Shown in pieces: positions 1-8,145 of a DNA stretch of 44,309 bases. Below the pieces are notes generated by a model. That model saw only the letters and a program-made list of their open reading frames with translations, made no database searches and was not told where the DNA came from. The DNA comes from an uncultured Anaerotignum sp. (GTDB lineage: Bacteria > Bacillota > Clostridia > Lachnospirales > Anaerotignaceae). The stretch lies in the NCBI RefSeq assembly GCF_934277605.1, contig NZ_CAKQVD010000011.1:1-44309 (forward strand). Direction: 5' to 3'. A program made the translations under genes and the position numbers. Within the stretch, counting starts at the first letter, position 1, and every line of letters starts with the position of its first letter.

Positions 1-2
1 GA

Positions 3-20
3 TCTCTGCCAATGCAGAGA
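3..20. other. Small perfect hairpin at window edge
   Basis: A 7-bp inverted repeat (TCTCTGC / GCAGAGA) around a CAAT loop, followed on the plus strand by a T-rich stretch about 16 bases later. It could be the terminator of a gene outside the window, but the spacing to the T-run is poor. The remaining bases up to the first gene show nothing else. Confidence 0.35.
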
Positions 21-109
21 CCATCTCCAACAAAACATTTTTATTTTTTCACTGTCTACTTGACAGGGGGCACTTCACTCACATCACACAAAACGGGTTT
101 GCCCTCTTT

Positions 110-970
110 TTATTTTTCGCCTTCCAAAATGGAAATCTCTCTTTCATAATTGATGGCATTGCTTTTCGCCTCTGCCGGAACGCCTCCCGCCTTCACACCG
201 CCCAGCTTTGTCAGCTGATAGGAAAGGCGATAGGCCTTCACGGAAACACCGTTGCCGCCGTCCAGCTCCGCCAAAACATTGTTGGTTACCTTCTCCAACG
301 GCTTTGTCAAATCAATTTCATAGGAAAGCGGTTCTCCTGTCTTTTGGTTCAGCACAAAGGTAACAGGCGTTGCGCCGACTCCTTCAAAATACACCGCAGA
401 AAGACTGCTCATGCCTGCCATCTGGAAAAAGCGTCCCGCCTCCTCCACATCATAGAGCTTTTCCGCCGGAATTTCCGCAGAGATGACCGCCTGCTTGCCC
501 TCTGTCTGCAAGGTGCAGTTTTCTGCCGCCGCAAGCAAGGCTTTCAGGTTCTGCACCGCAGAATAAATCTGCACGCTGTCCATGGCATTTTCCGCCTGCA
601 AGGTCATTTCCGTCCATTCTCCGCCATAATTCATATATTGGTTGACAGCGTCCCCCGCCTTTTCCAGATAGAGCGTATATTTCTGCCTGCCGTCCTCAAA
701 AAGCAAATTTGTATCCACCTGCATAAACAGTGGCTCCTCAACAAAGGTAATCTTTCCCTTGGTCGTCATATTCCCTGCGCCATTCATGGAAACCACCGCT
801 TCAAAGGCAGCCGTATAGCTATCCTTCCCTTCCAGCGCCGTTTTTGCCGCCTGCATATATTCCTCCGCAGAGGCAAGCTCCACGCCTTCCGTTCCTGCAC
901 CACAGCCGGAGAAAGCCAAAACAGCAACAACCGCCATAACAAGCCATCTGTTTTTCTTATCTTTCCTCAT
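110..970 (-). CDS. DUF6612-like secreted lipoprotein
   Basis: A 286-residue lipoprotein of unknown function. The start at 970 is preceded by GGAGGAATCCCT; an upstream in-frame ATG at 1060 lacks a ribosome site and would bury the signal peptide. The N-terminus has basic residues, a hydrophobic stretch and a lipobox ending F-S-G-C (Cys23), so the protein should be anchored to the outer face of the membrane. The rest is a mixed alpha/beta domain, with a helix near residues 35-45 and long amphipathic strands, resembling the DUF6612 (LolA/LppX-like fold) family of Firmicutes. It is transcribed alone from a good promoter at 1041-1069. Family assignment is from sequence style only; no function is proposed. 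Confidence 0.75.
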   Translation of the reverse strand: MRKDKKNRWLVMAVVAVLAFSGCGAGTEGVELASAEEYMQAAKTALEGKDSYTAAFEAVVSMNGAGNMTTKGKITFVEEPLFMQVDTNLLFEDGRQKYTLYLEKAGDAVNQYMNYGGEWTEMTLQAENAMDSVQIYSAVQNLKALLAAAENCTLQTEGKQAVISAEIPAEKLYDVEEAGRFFQMAGMSSLSAVYFEGVGATPVTFVLNQKTGEPLSYEIDLTKPLEKVTNNVLAELDGGNGVSVKAYRLSYQLTKLGGVKAGGVPAEAKSNAINYEREISILEGEK

Positions 971-1040
971 AGGGATTCCTCCTTTATGCCTCATGCCACA
1001 AACTGCCGAAAGGCACCAGAACACCTTGCTTCTTCTTCCG

Positions 1041-1069
1041 ATTGTAGCGTAAATCCCCACTTATTGCAA
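1041..1069 (-). promoter_or_regulatory. Promoter of the DUF6612-like lipoprotein
   Basis: On the minus strand, -35 TTGCAA (1064-1069), a 17-bp spacer and -10 TACAAT (1041-1046), giving a leader of about 65 nt before the ATG at 970. A sigma-A type promoter. Confidence 0.7.
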
Positions 1070-1134
1070 GCAGCTTCCCCTTTTCTTCAGAAAATTCTAA
1101 TAAATTTGTAAGAATTGAGGGAAAATTCTCCACT

Positions 1135-2466
1135 TTAGAAATATTGGTATCTCTGCCGCAATGCAAAAAAGACACCCGTTGTAATCAGGATAGAGGCAAG
1201 CTCCGCCACCGTAATGGCGCACCAAATGCCGTCCAAGCCGAAAAGGAGGGGCAAAATCAAAACTGCCGCCACCTCAAAAACAACGGTACGCAAAAAGGAA
1301 ATTGCCGCAGAAACCATCCCGTTGTTCAGTGCCGTAAAGAAGGACGAGCCGAAAATATTAAAGCCGCTCAAAAGGAAGGAAACCGCATAAAAGCGAAGTC
1401 CTCTCACAGTCATGGCATAAAGCTGTGCATCATAGCCGACAAAAAGCCCCGAAAGCACGCCGGCAAAAAGCACCCCAATCGAAAGCAGCACAATGCCTGT
1501 CCCCAAAAGCAGCTTCAGGCTCTTTTTCAGCACATTCTGCAGCTCTGCCTTCTTTCCCGCACCATAGTTGAATGCAACGATGGGCGCAGAGCCATAGGCA
1601 TAGCCCAGATAAATCGCAATAAAAATAAAATTGACATATAGAATCACACCATACGCCGCCACGCCGTTTTCCCCCGCAACCTTCATCAGCTGTGCATTAT
1701 AGAGCATTCCCACCGAGGACATGGAAATATTCGACACCAGCTCGGAGGAGCCGTTCGTACAGGTTCGCAGCAGCGCACCCCCCAGTAATTTTGTTTTTAC
1801 CAAGGCAAGCCGACTGCTGTTTTTCCTTGCAAAATAAACAAAGGGAATCAAGCCGCCGACACATTGCCCCAATGCCGTTGCCACCGCCGCACCTGCCACG
1901 CCCCAGCCAAGCACCGCAATAAACAGCGCATCCAAAACCATATTCGTCAGCCCTGCCGCAACCGTCACAATCAAGCCAAGCTGCGGCTTTTCTGCCGCAA
2001 TCAAAAAATTCTGGAACATATTTTGCAGCATATAAAAGGGAATCCCCAAAAGCACAAGCCTCCCGTAAATCATGCCGTAGCCGAGCATGGCATCATCTGC
2101 GCCCATTTTAAGAAGGATTTTTTTCAGCACCGCAATGCCGAGCATCGTCAGCACAAGCCCCAAGCCAATCGCAAAATAAATCAGCATGGAAAAAATCCGA
2201 TTTGCCTCCTCCTGCTTGCCCTCTCCCAAGGTTTTCGCCACAAGGGCAGTGCCGCCCGTCCCCAGCATAAAGCCGAAGGCACCCAAAACCAATGTGAAGG
2301 GAATCACAAGATTGACTGCCGCAAAGGCGGTTTTCCCAACAAAATTGGAAACAAACAGCCCATCCACCACCCCGTAAACCGAGGTCAGAATCATCATCGC
2401 CACAGAAGGAAGGACAAAGCGAATCAATCTGCCATAGGTAAAATGGTCTGATAATTGAATTCTCAT
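1135..2466 (-). CDS. MATE family multidrug/cation antiporter
   Basis: A 443-residue integral membrane protein of the MATE family, expected to export cationic compounds in exchange for Na+ or H+. Twelve hydrophobic segments are visible in two similar halves. The N-terminal half carries the typical run SVYGVVDGLFVSNFVG after the first helix, and the length matches the family (about 440-460). The start codon overlaps the stop codon of the preceding tcdA gene in an ATGA (2463-2466), so the two are probably translationally coupled. No substrate can be read from the sequence. A second, unlinked MATE gene lies at 24.6 kb. Confidence 0.93.
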   Translation of the reverse strand: MRIQLSDHFTYGRLIRFVLPSVAMMILTSVYGVVDGLFVSNFVGKTAFAAVNLVIPFTLVLGAFGFMLGTGGTALVAKTLGEGKQEEANRIFSMLIYFAIGLGLVLTMLGIAVLKKILLKMGADDAMLGYGMIYGRLVLLGIPFYMLQNMFQNFLIAAEKPQLGLIVTVAAGLTNMVLDALFIAVLGWGVAGAAVATALGQCVGGLIPFVYFARKNSSRLALVKTKLLGGALLRTCTNGSSELVSNISMSSVGMLYNAQLMKVAGENGVAAYGVILYVNFIFIAIYLGYAYGSAPIVAFNYGAGKKAELQNVLKKSLKLLLGTGIVLLSIGVLFAGVLSGLFVGYDAQLYAMTVRGLRFYAVSFLLSGFNIFGSSFFTALNNGMVSAAISFLRTVVFEVAAVLILPLLFGLDGIWCAITVAELASILITTGVFFALRQRYQYF

Positions 2467-3182
2467 CCGTTTTCTCTCCCAACAATATGCTTAATAACCT
2501 CTCCTGCCAAAATCATCCCCGCCACAGGCGGCACAAAGGAAAGGCTCCCCGGAATCTGCCGCTTGCCTGTTTCCTCCGAATCCGCAGGCCTTTGGGGCAG
2601 CTCCTTGGAATAGACCACCTTCACGCCCCGAATCCCTCGGCTTTTCAGCTCCTTGCGCATAACCTTTGCCAACGGGCAGACGCTTGTCTTGGAAATATCC
2701 GCCACCTCAAACTGCGTCGCATCAAATTTATTCCCTGTCCCCATGGAGCTGATCACCTCTGTGCCTGCCTTCTTTGCCTCCTCAATCAAAATCAGCTTGG
2801 AGGTAACGGTATCAATGGCATCCACAATATAATCATAGGCCGCAAAATCCAACAAATCCCTGTTTTCCGCACCATAAACCACAGGATATTCCACCACCTC
2901 GGTTTCGGGAAGCATTTCATGGATACGCTCCGCCATGACAGATGTTTTCCTTCTGCCAATCGTTTTCTGCGTTGCAATCAGCTGACGGTTGATGTTTGTT
3001 CGGCTCACCACATCCCCGTCAATCAGGGCAAGGTGTCCCACGCCGCCTCTTGCCAGGGCCTCCGCCGCAAAGGAGCCGACACCGCCAATGCCGAACACGG
3101 CCACATGCGCCCCTCTCAATTTTTCCATTCCTTCCCTTCCCAAAAGCAGCTCCGCTCTGGAAAATTCATGCAATTCACTCAT
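2463..3182 (-). CDS. tcdA: tRNA threonylcarbamoyladenosine dehydratase (TcdA, ThiF/E1-like)
   Basis: A 239-residue ThiF/MoeB/E1-like ATPase that cyclises t6A37 of ANN-decoding tRNAs to ct6A. The dinucleotide fold starts with GIGGVGSFAAEALARGG (about residues 31-47), followed by the D-G-D and N-x-N-R-Q motifs of E1-like enzymes (LIDGDVV..TNINRQ). The C-terminal C-P-L-A-K-V and R-K-E-L-K segment is typical of TcdA (YgdL/CsdL/YrvM). Start at 3182 behind GAGAGGAACGAT. It follows the FUSC/HAD fusion gene by about 10 bp and overlaps the MATE gene, so it sits in the middle of a three-gene transcript. Confidence 0.9.
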   Translation of the reverse strand: MSELHEFSRAELLLGREGMEKLRGAHVAVFGIGGVGSFAAEALARGGVGHLALIDGDVVSRTNINRQLIATQKTIGRRKTSVMAERIHEMLPETEVVEYPVVYGAENRDLLDFAAYDYIVDAIDTVTSKLILIEEAKKAGTEVISSMGTGNKFDATQFEVADISKTSVCPLAKVMRKELKSRGIRGVKVVYSKELPQRPADSEETGKRQIPGSLSFVPPVAGMILAGEVIKHIVGRENG

Positions 3183-3192
3183 ATCGTTCCTC

Positions 3193-4554
3193 TCAATCCT
3201 TTGGTTCTCTCATTTCCTTGGGCAGCTTTTCCCATGGCAGCCGCTCATATAAGCGGAAAATCTTTCTCACAATGCTGTCCCCGCCATGCCCACGCAGCTG
3301 TCTTTTTGCCGCCGCACACGCCTCCGGAACGGCATCTGCCGTTGCATAGGAAAGCTGTGCCGCCGCAAGCATGGAAAGGTCGTTTTTGTTGCTGCCGAAG
3401 GCAACGCATTTCTTCTGCGGAATTTCCTCCATCAGCCGCTTCAGCATACATTCCTTTGTTGCATTTTTATGGTAAATCTTCAAATGGCAATAGTCCGCAG
3501 GTGTTTCCGATTTGTCCCGCAAAAAGAGCAGCTCCCGCTCCGCATCCATCGCACAAAGCTCCGCCTCCAGTGCATCTGCCTCCGCATCCCGCAGCACCAA
3601 AAGGATATACACCACAACGCCATCCTCCGGCATTTCGCCGTAAATATAATTGCGATAGGGCGAGCGGCGGTTGGAAAGATACAGCTCCCGCTCCACCTCA
3701 TTTTTAAATTCGCTGAAATAAATCAAAAGCACATTCTGCCAAACCACATTCAAAAAATAATGATATTCCTTGCCCTTCACATGCGCACAAATGAGGTCCA
3801 CCCACTCCTTCGGCAAGCCGTTTGTCGCACGGTAACGCTTATCCTTCACATCATACAGCACCGCACCATCCATCGCAATCACAGGCAAATGCAAATCCAA
3901 GCCCTTCAAATCCGCCATCAGTGAGGCAGGGGTACGCTCCGTCGCAATGGTAAAGGGCAGGCCGTCCTGCAAAAGCTGATTCAGCTCAAAGGAGGCATAG
4001 GGCGAAATGCCGCTTTTCTCATCATATAATGCCCCGTCAAAGCCGGTCACAAAAAGGAAATCTCCCGTTTTTCTTCTCGGCAGGTGCAGATTGTTGACTC
4101 CCAAGGAAACCAGAATCCCAATAATCGTCTCCACAGAACGATTGATTGCCCCCTCCAGCGGCGTGTAGCCCACATTGGAAAGGCAAACGCTCAAAAGCAC
4201 AATGCCCGATAAGGCAGAGGCACCTGTGCGCTTTAACAGCACCGTCACATACATCACAGGAATCACAGCAAAGGAAATGACCATATACCGCAAAATACGC
4301 ACCTCATAGGGAATATAACGAATCAAATGCAGCACCAAAAGGGCAAAGACCGCCCCCAAGAGCGTTGCAAAAATACGGTTAATGGCAACCTGTATGCTGT
4401 TTTCCGTATAGGGCTGCATACAAATGATAGCGGCAATGGTGGAAAAAATGGGTACGCCCTCCTCTCCGCGAAGGAAATACAGCAAAAAACAAACCGCTAC
4501 CGCCAAGGCTGTTTTTACCATACGCATACCGACTCTCGGAATATTTGCAAACAT
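3193..4554 (-). CDS. FUSC/ArAE_1-like membrane domain fused to a degenerate HAD domain
   Basis: A 453-residue two-part protein. Residues 1-155 carry five or six hydrophobic segments and match the aromatic-acid-exporter/FUSC-like (DUF939, ArAE_1) N-terminus, including MQPYTENSIQVAINRIFATLLGA-type residues near 46-68. Residues 164-440 resemble a Cof-type HAD phosphatase: Thr205 (motif II, A-T-E-R), M-D-G-A near 228-231, Lys367 (motif III) and a G-S-N-K-N-D-L-S-M-L motif IV. The nucleophile Asp of motif I is replaced (T-G-F-D-G-A: Gly171 where D is expected; the second Asp, 173, is kept) and the motif IV G-D is G-S (Ser388), so phosphatase activity is doubtful. First gene of an operon with tcdA and MATE; strong promoter at 4592-4621. 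Confidence 0.85.
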   Translation of the reverse strand: MFANIPRVGMRMVKTALAVAVCFLLYFLRGEEGVPIFSTIAAIICMQPYTENSIQVAINRIFATLLGAVFALLVLHLIRYIPYEVRILRYMVISFAVIPVMYVTVLLKRTGASALSGIVLLSVCLSNVGYTPLEGAINRSVETIIGILVSLGVNNLHLPRRKTGDFLFVTGFDGALYDEKSGISPYASFELNQLLQDGLPFTIATERTPASLMADLKGLDLHLPVIAMDGAVLYDVKDKRYRATNGLPKEWVDLICAHVKGKEYHYFLNVVWQNVLLIYFSEFKNEVERELYLSNRRSPYRNYIYGEMPEDGVVVYILLVLRDAEADALEAELCAMDAERELLFLRDKSETPADYCHLKIYHKNATKECMLKRLMEEIPQKKCVAFGSNKNDLSMLAAAQLSYATADAVPEACAAAKRQLRGHGGDSIVRKIFRLYERLPWEKLPKEMREPKD

Positions 4555-4591
4555 CAGCCATCCCTCCTTTTTTCGCTGTTCTTATTGGCAA

Positions 4592-4621
4592 AGTATAGAG
4601 GAAATCCCTTCTTCCTGTCAA
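4592..4621 (-). promoter_or_regulatory. Promoter of the FUSC/HAD-tcdA-MATE operon
   Basis: On the minus strand, -35 TTGACA (perfect, 4616-4621), an 18-bp spacer and -10 TATACT (4592-4597), about 35 bp upstream of the ribosome site GGAGGG of the FUSC/HAD gene. Confidence 0.75.
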
Positions 4622-4680
4622 GCCATCTGCCAAAAAATGTAAGGAAACCGCCTATTTCGCACTGTTTTTCCCCACAAAGC

Positions 4681-4708
4681 AAAAAGCCGCAGTGCTTTCC
4701 TCTGCGAC
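4681..4708 (-). terminator. Terminator of the amino acid ABC transporter/racemase operon
   Basis: Minus-strand hairpin with a 7-bp stem (GTCGCAG / CTGCGGC, one G-U pair) and a 9-nt loop, followed by a run of five U. It lies directly after the racemase stop codon. Confidence 0.75.
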
Positions 4709-4713
4709 TTCTT

Positions 4714-5532
4714 TTATAAATATGCTGTGCCCTCTGCCACAATGGCAACCTTGCCCATCAGCTCAATTTTTGTAATTTTCTCCTGTGCAAAGGAAACCGC
4801 TGCACACATCACGCCGCCGGGCTGCTTGAGGGAAACAAAAATGTCCTTCTTCTCTCTTGCCGCCAAATAGGCACCGACAGCCGCCGTTCCGCTACCACAG
4901 CCTCTCTCCCAAATCAAGCTGACCTCGCCCACTGCCACCAAGGGCTGCAGGCGTTGCTCCCGCTCATCCAAAAGCATCAAGCCGAACACAGCGGGCAGCT
5001 CCTTCGCCCACGCCCTTGCCGCACGCTCCGCCTTCTGCCTTGCCGCCTCGCCCCAAAGGGAAACGGGAATCACAATATGCGTAATGCCCGCAAAGACAAC
5101 CGCCGTCAATTCCAGTCTTTCGCCATCCAGCCAAAAGGTTCTTTCTTCAATAGCACTTGGCAGCGGCATTGCCACCCTGCCCGAAAAGGCGTTTTCCGCC
5201 TCCCGCAGCAGCTCACAGGAAACCGGTGCCTCCGCCCCCGAAACCTCAAGCGTAATCTCTGTTTTTTCGCCAATCGGCAGCCTTTTTTCCTTCGCCAGCC
5301 ATGCCGCAAGGGAAAGGCTGGCATTGCCGCAAAATTCCCCTGCCATCATTTGCAGGCGCTTTTCCGCCAAAGGATTTTCCGCCGCCTCGATATAGCCTGC
5401 CTGCTCCGCATAAACACCGCCATAGGCAATCAGCCGCTCTGCCACAGCAAGCTGATTTTCTCTTGCCACAGGGGTTTCGATGAGCAGCGTCATATTTTCC
5501 GTAGGGCTTGCTTTGATGAATTTCAGCTCCAT
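4714..5532 (-). CDS. DapF-fold amino acid racemase (CntK/histidine racemase-like)
   Basis: A 272-residue protein with the duplicated diaminopimelate-epimerase fold. Both catalytic cysteines are present: Cys68 in M-A-G-E-F-C-G-N-A and Cys212 in E-R-G-C-G-S-G-T-A-A. The first motif reads GEFCGNA rather than the G-N-G..R-C-F-G-N of true DapF, as in staphylopine CntK and other PLP-independent amino acid racemases. The N-terminal N-D-F motif of DapF is also absent (KASPTENMT instead). It is the last gene of a polar amino acid ABC transporter operon, 12 bp after the ATPase. A role in racemising the imported amino acid, possibly histidine or a basic residue, is inference. No nicotianamine-synthase-like (CntL) or CntM partner was seen. 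Confidence 0.8.
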   Translation of the reverse strand: MELKFIKASPTENMTLLIETPVARENQLAVAERLIAYGGVYAEQAGYIEAAENPLAEKRLQMMAGEFCGNASLSLAAWLAKEKRLPIGEKTEITLEVSGAEAPVSCELLREAENAFSGRVAMPLPSAIEERTFWLDGERLELTAVVFAGITHIVIPVSLWGEAARQKAERAARAWAKELPAVFGLMLLDEREQRLQPLVAVGEVSLIWERGCGSGTAAVGAYLAAREKKDIFVSLKQPGGVMCAAVSFAQEKITKIELMGKVAIVAEGTAYL

Positions 5533-5544
5533 CCGACCACTCCC

Positions 5545-6309
5545 TTACTGCTGAAAGCGGTTCAGGAACGCCTTGGTACGCTCCTGCTGTGGATGGTTGA
5601 TCACCTGCGCAGGCTCGCCCTCCTCCACAATCACACCGCCGTCCATAAAAATAATATGGTCGGAAACATCTCTTGCAAAGGACATTTCATGCGTCACGAT
5701 TACCATTGTCATGTGTTCCGCCGCCAAGTCCTTGATAACCTTCAAAATTTCGCCCGTCAGCTCAGGGTCAAGCGCAGAGGTCGGCTCGTCAAAAAACAAA
5801 ATCTTCGGCTTCATTGCCAATGCTCTTGCAATGGAAACACGCTGCTGCTGTCCGCCAGAAAGCTCACAGGGGTAGGCATTTTCCTTGTCTGCCAGTCCCA
5901 TTTTTTTCAAAAGCTCTCTGGCCTCGGCATAAACCTCCTCCTTTTTGCGTTTGCCAATCAAAATCGGCGGCTCGGTAATGTTTTTCATCACGGAATAATG
6001 GGGAAACAGGTTGAAATTCTGGAACACCAGCCCAAACTGCTTTTTGATGCCCTGCAAGGTATCCTTTGCGGCATAAACCGCCCTTCCGTCCGCATTCGCC
6101 TGCGCCGCATATTCCCCCAGATAAATCAAATCGCCGCCATCCATGCTCTCCAGCATGGTCGCACAACGCAAAAGTGTTGATTTGCCAGAGCCGGAAGGCC
6201 CAATGATAGACACAACCTGTCCTTCGGAAACAGAAAGAGAAATATCCTTCAAAACCTCATTTTCGCCAAAGCTTTTATTGCAATGCTTGATTTCCAATAC
6301 CTTATTCAT
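5545..6309 (-). CDS. Polar amino acid ABC transporter ATP-binding protein (GlnQ/HisP family)
   Basis: A 254-residue cytoplasmic ATPase that powers uptake through the adjacent permease. Walker A GPSGSGKST (about residues 38-46), signature LSGGQQQR, Walker B I-L-F-F-D-E-P-T-S-A-L-D-P-E and the switch His in V-T-H-E-M-S are all intact. Insertion of about 15 residues after Y-L-G-E is within family variation. Start at 6309 behind GGGAGGG. It lies 16 bp after the permease and 12 bp before the racemase. Confidence 0.93.
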   Translation of the reverse strand: MNKVLEIKHCNKSFGENEVLKDISLSVSEGQVVSIIGPSGSGKSTLLRCATMLESMDGGDLIYLGEYAAQANADGRAVYAAKDTLQGIKKQFGLVFQNFNLFPHYSVMKNITEPPILIGKRKKEEVYAEARELLKKMGLADKENAYPCELSGGQQQRVSIARALAMKPKILFFDEPTSALDPELTGEILKVIKDLAAEHMTMVIVTHEMSFARDVSDHIIFMDGGVIVEEGEPAQVINHPQQERTKAFLNRFQQ

Positions 6310-6325
6310 TGTATGCCCTCCCTTC

Positions 6326-6976
6326 TTAACGATAATAATTCAGCTTCTTTTCAATGCGCTCCATGGCAAATGCCACCACAGCATTGAAAATGAAATAGAA
6401 CACGCCTGCCACAAACAAAGGCATAATGCTTGTGCGTGCGGATGCAATCTGCTTTGCAACGGTAAACATTTCCTCGTATGCCAAAACGAATGCCAAGGAG
6501 GTATCCTTTACCAAGGTGATAACCTCATTTGTCACAGGGGGCAGCACACGCTTTACCATCTGGGGAAAAACAATGCGGAAGAAGGTCTGATTTTTGTTGT
6601 AGCCCAGCACAGAGGCCGCCTCATATTGCCCCTTGGGGATGGATTCAATCCCGGAGCGGTAAATTTCCGCAAAATAAGCCGCATAGTTGATGGAAAACCC
6701 AATGATGATTGCACCAAAGCGGTACCATCTCGGCATAGAAATCCCCAAAATATAATAAGGCGCAAAATTCACCACCAATAATTGCAGCATCAAAGGCGTG
6801 CCACGCAAAATGGCGATGAAAACCTTAATGATTGCCCGCAAAGGCGTAATTTTAGACATTCTCCCAAAGGCAACCAAAAGCCCCAGGGGCATGGAAAACA
6901 GCAGGGTCAGCACAAAAATCAGCAGGGAGGCCCCCATGCCGCTGACAAGCTGCTGTGCAATAATCGCAAAATTCAT
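6326..6976 (-). CDS. Polar amino acid ABC transporter permease
   Basis: A 216-residue inner membrane permease of the HisM/GlnP family. The start at 6976 (MNFAII) is preceded by AAAGGA; an upstream in-frame ATG at 7000 has no ribosome site. About five transmembrane helices are visible, and the EAA loop (E-A-A-S-V-L-G..Q-T-F-F-R-I-V-F-P-Q) lies near residues 135-160. Only one permease gene is present, so the transporter is probably a homodimer. The 120-bp gap to the binding-protein gene contains a small GC-rich hairpin (about 7040-7065) that may lower downstream expression. Confidence 0.92.
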   Translation of the reverse strand: MNFAIIAQQLVSGMGASLLIFVLTLLFSMPLGLLVAFGRMSKITPLRAIIKVFIAILRGTPLMLQLLVVNFAPYYILGISMPRWYRFGAIIIGFSINYAAYFAEIYRSGIESIPKGQYEAASVLGYNKNQTFFRIVFPQMVKRVLPPVTNEVITLVKDTSLAFVLAYEEMFTVAKQIASARTSIMPLFVAGVFYFIFNAVVAFAMERIEKKLNYYR

Positions 6977-7096
6977 AGTAATAATTCCTTTCTTCGCCAT
7001 AAAACTGTCGGAATCGAAAGATTCCCGAAAAACGCAGGAAAGGCGGCAGGGCTTTCCCCACCGTCTTTCGTCGTTGTGTTCATTTCCGCTTTTTCA

Positions 7097-7891
7097 TTAT
7101 TTGCCTAAGCAAAGCATCTGGTCCAGGTTGTAATCCTTATACTTTGCGGCAATTTTTTCTACCGTACCGTCTGCGGCCATTTCATCCAGTGTTGCCTGCA
7201 CCTGATCTCTCAGCTCCTCGTTGCCCAGCTTAAAGCCGATTGCATACTGCTCTGTGGAAAGAGGCTCCTCCAACATTCTGAATTTGTCCGCCTTTGTTGC
7301 AAGCTGATACTGTGCAACACCGATATCGACTGCGATTGCATCATTTGCACCGGATTCCAGGTTCATGAATGCAGTGTTATAATCCGCAATCTCATCCAAA
7401 GAAGCAAAGGATTTCACAACATCCGCCTTGGATTCATCCTGCAATGCCGCCAGTGCGGAGGAGCCGGCCTGTGTAATCACGTGCTTGCCTGCCAAATCCG
7501 CCTCTGTCTGAATGGGGGAATCCTTTTTCACAACATAAACAATGCTGTTGTCAATATAAGGCTTAGAGAAGGTGTATTCATTCTCTCTGCCTGTCATGGT
7601 AAAGCCGTTCCAAAGGCAGTCAATCGCACCGCTGTTCAGCTCCATGTCCTTTGCATTCCAATCTACCGGCTGCTTCACCAGCTCCCAGCCGTTTCTTGCA
7701 CAAACCTCTGCCGCCAGGTCCAAATCGAAGCCGGTATAATCGCCATCCTCTGTTCTGTAACCATAAGGAGGATATTCCGCATCAAAGCCCACAGTAAAGG
7801 TCTTTTTTGCACCGCTTCCTTCGCCGCCGCAGCCTGCCAAAACAGATACACTCATAATCATTGCCAAAATCAGTACCAAATACTTTTTCAT
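7097..7891 (-). CDS. Amino acid ABC transporter substrate-binding lipoprotein
   Basis: A 264-residue extracellular solute-binding protein (family 3, SBP_bac_3). The signal peptide ends in the lipobox L-A-G-C (Cys21), then G-G-E-G. The mature part begins FTVGFDAEYPPYGYRTEDG, typical of the family, with the ligand-binding D-x-x-G-F-D-L-D-L-A segment after it. It is the first gene of the operon SBP-permease-ATPase-racemase, with a promoter at 7959-7987 and a small palindrome in its leader. The ligand cannot be read from sequence; the family covers glutamine, histidine, arginine, lysine and cystine. Confidence 0.93.
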   Translation of the reverse strand: MKKYLVLILAMIMSVSVLAGCGGEGSGAKKTFTVGFDAEYPPYGYRTEDGDYTGFDLDLAAEVCARNGWELVKQPVDWNAKDMELNSGAIDCLWNGFTMTGRENEYTFSKPYIDNSIVYVVKKDSPIQTEADLAGKHVITQAGSSALAALQDESKADVVKSFASLDEIADYNTAFMNLESGANDAIAVDIGVAQYQLATKADKFRMLEEPLSTEQYAIGFKLGNEELRDQVQATLDEMAADGTVEKIAAKYKDYNLDQMLCLGK

Positions 7892-7932
7892 AAGCTATCG
7901 TCCCCTTTATACTCGTTATTTTTCATTCCCTT

Positions 7933-7945
7933 GGAGCACTGCTCC
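7933..7945. promoter_or_regulatory. Perfect palindrome in the ABC operon leader
   Basis: GGAGCA-C-TGCTCC, 6-bp arms around one base, between the promoter and the start codon of the substrate-binding protein gene. It may be a repressor site or a short leader hairpin; no regulator is identified. Confidence 0.4.
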
Positions 7946-7958
7946 CTTGTTCTTCATC

Positions 7959-7987
7959 ATAGTATCACACTACCACGCTAAAGTAAA
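7959..7987 (-). promoter_or_regulatory. Promoter of the amino acid ABC transporter operon
   Basis: On the minus strand, -35 TTTACT (7982-7987), a 17-bp spacer ending in the extended TGA, and -10 TACTAT (7959-7964). Confidence 0.6.
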
Positions 7988-8096
7988 GCAAAAGAAATCG
8001 TTTTATTACCCCTGTTTTTTATGCAAAATACACAATAGTTCTCCACACACAACCACGCCCCAAGCTTCCAAGAGAATTTTCACATTCCCTCCGCAG

Positions 8097-8131
8097 AAAA
8101 AAAGAGCGAAACTCTTTTCGGAATTTCGCCC
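8097..8131 (-). terminator. Terminator of the S-layer-homology gene
   Basis: Minus-strand hairpin with an 8-bp stem (GGGCGAAA / TTTCGCTC, one G-U) and a 12-nt loop, followed by seven U. It lies 15 bp after the stop codon. Confidence 0.8.
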
Positions 8132-8145
8132 TTTTCTGTTTTCTT

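Noticed and set aside
344..1111. Long plus-strand ORF opposite the lipoprotein gene
   Set aside because: It is the mirror of a clear lipoprotein gene, has no ribosome site and an unnatural composition rich in His, Arg and Gln.
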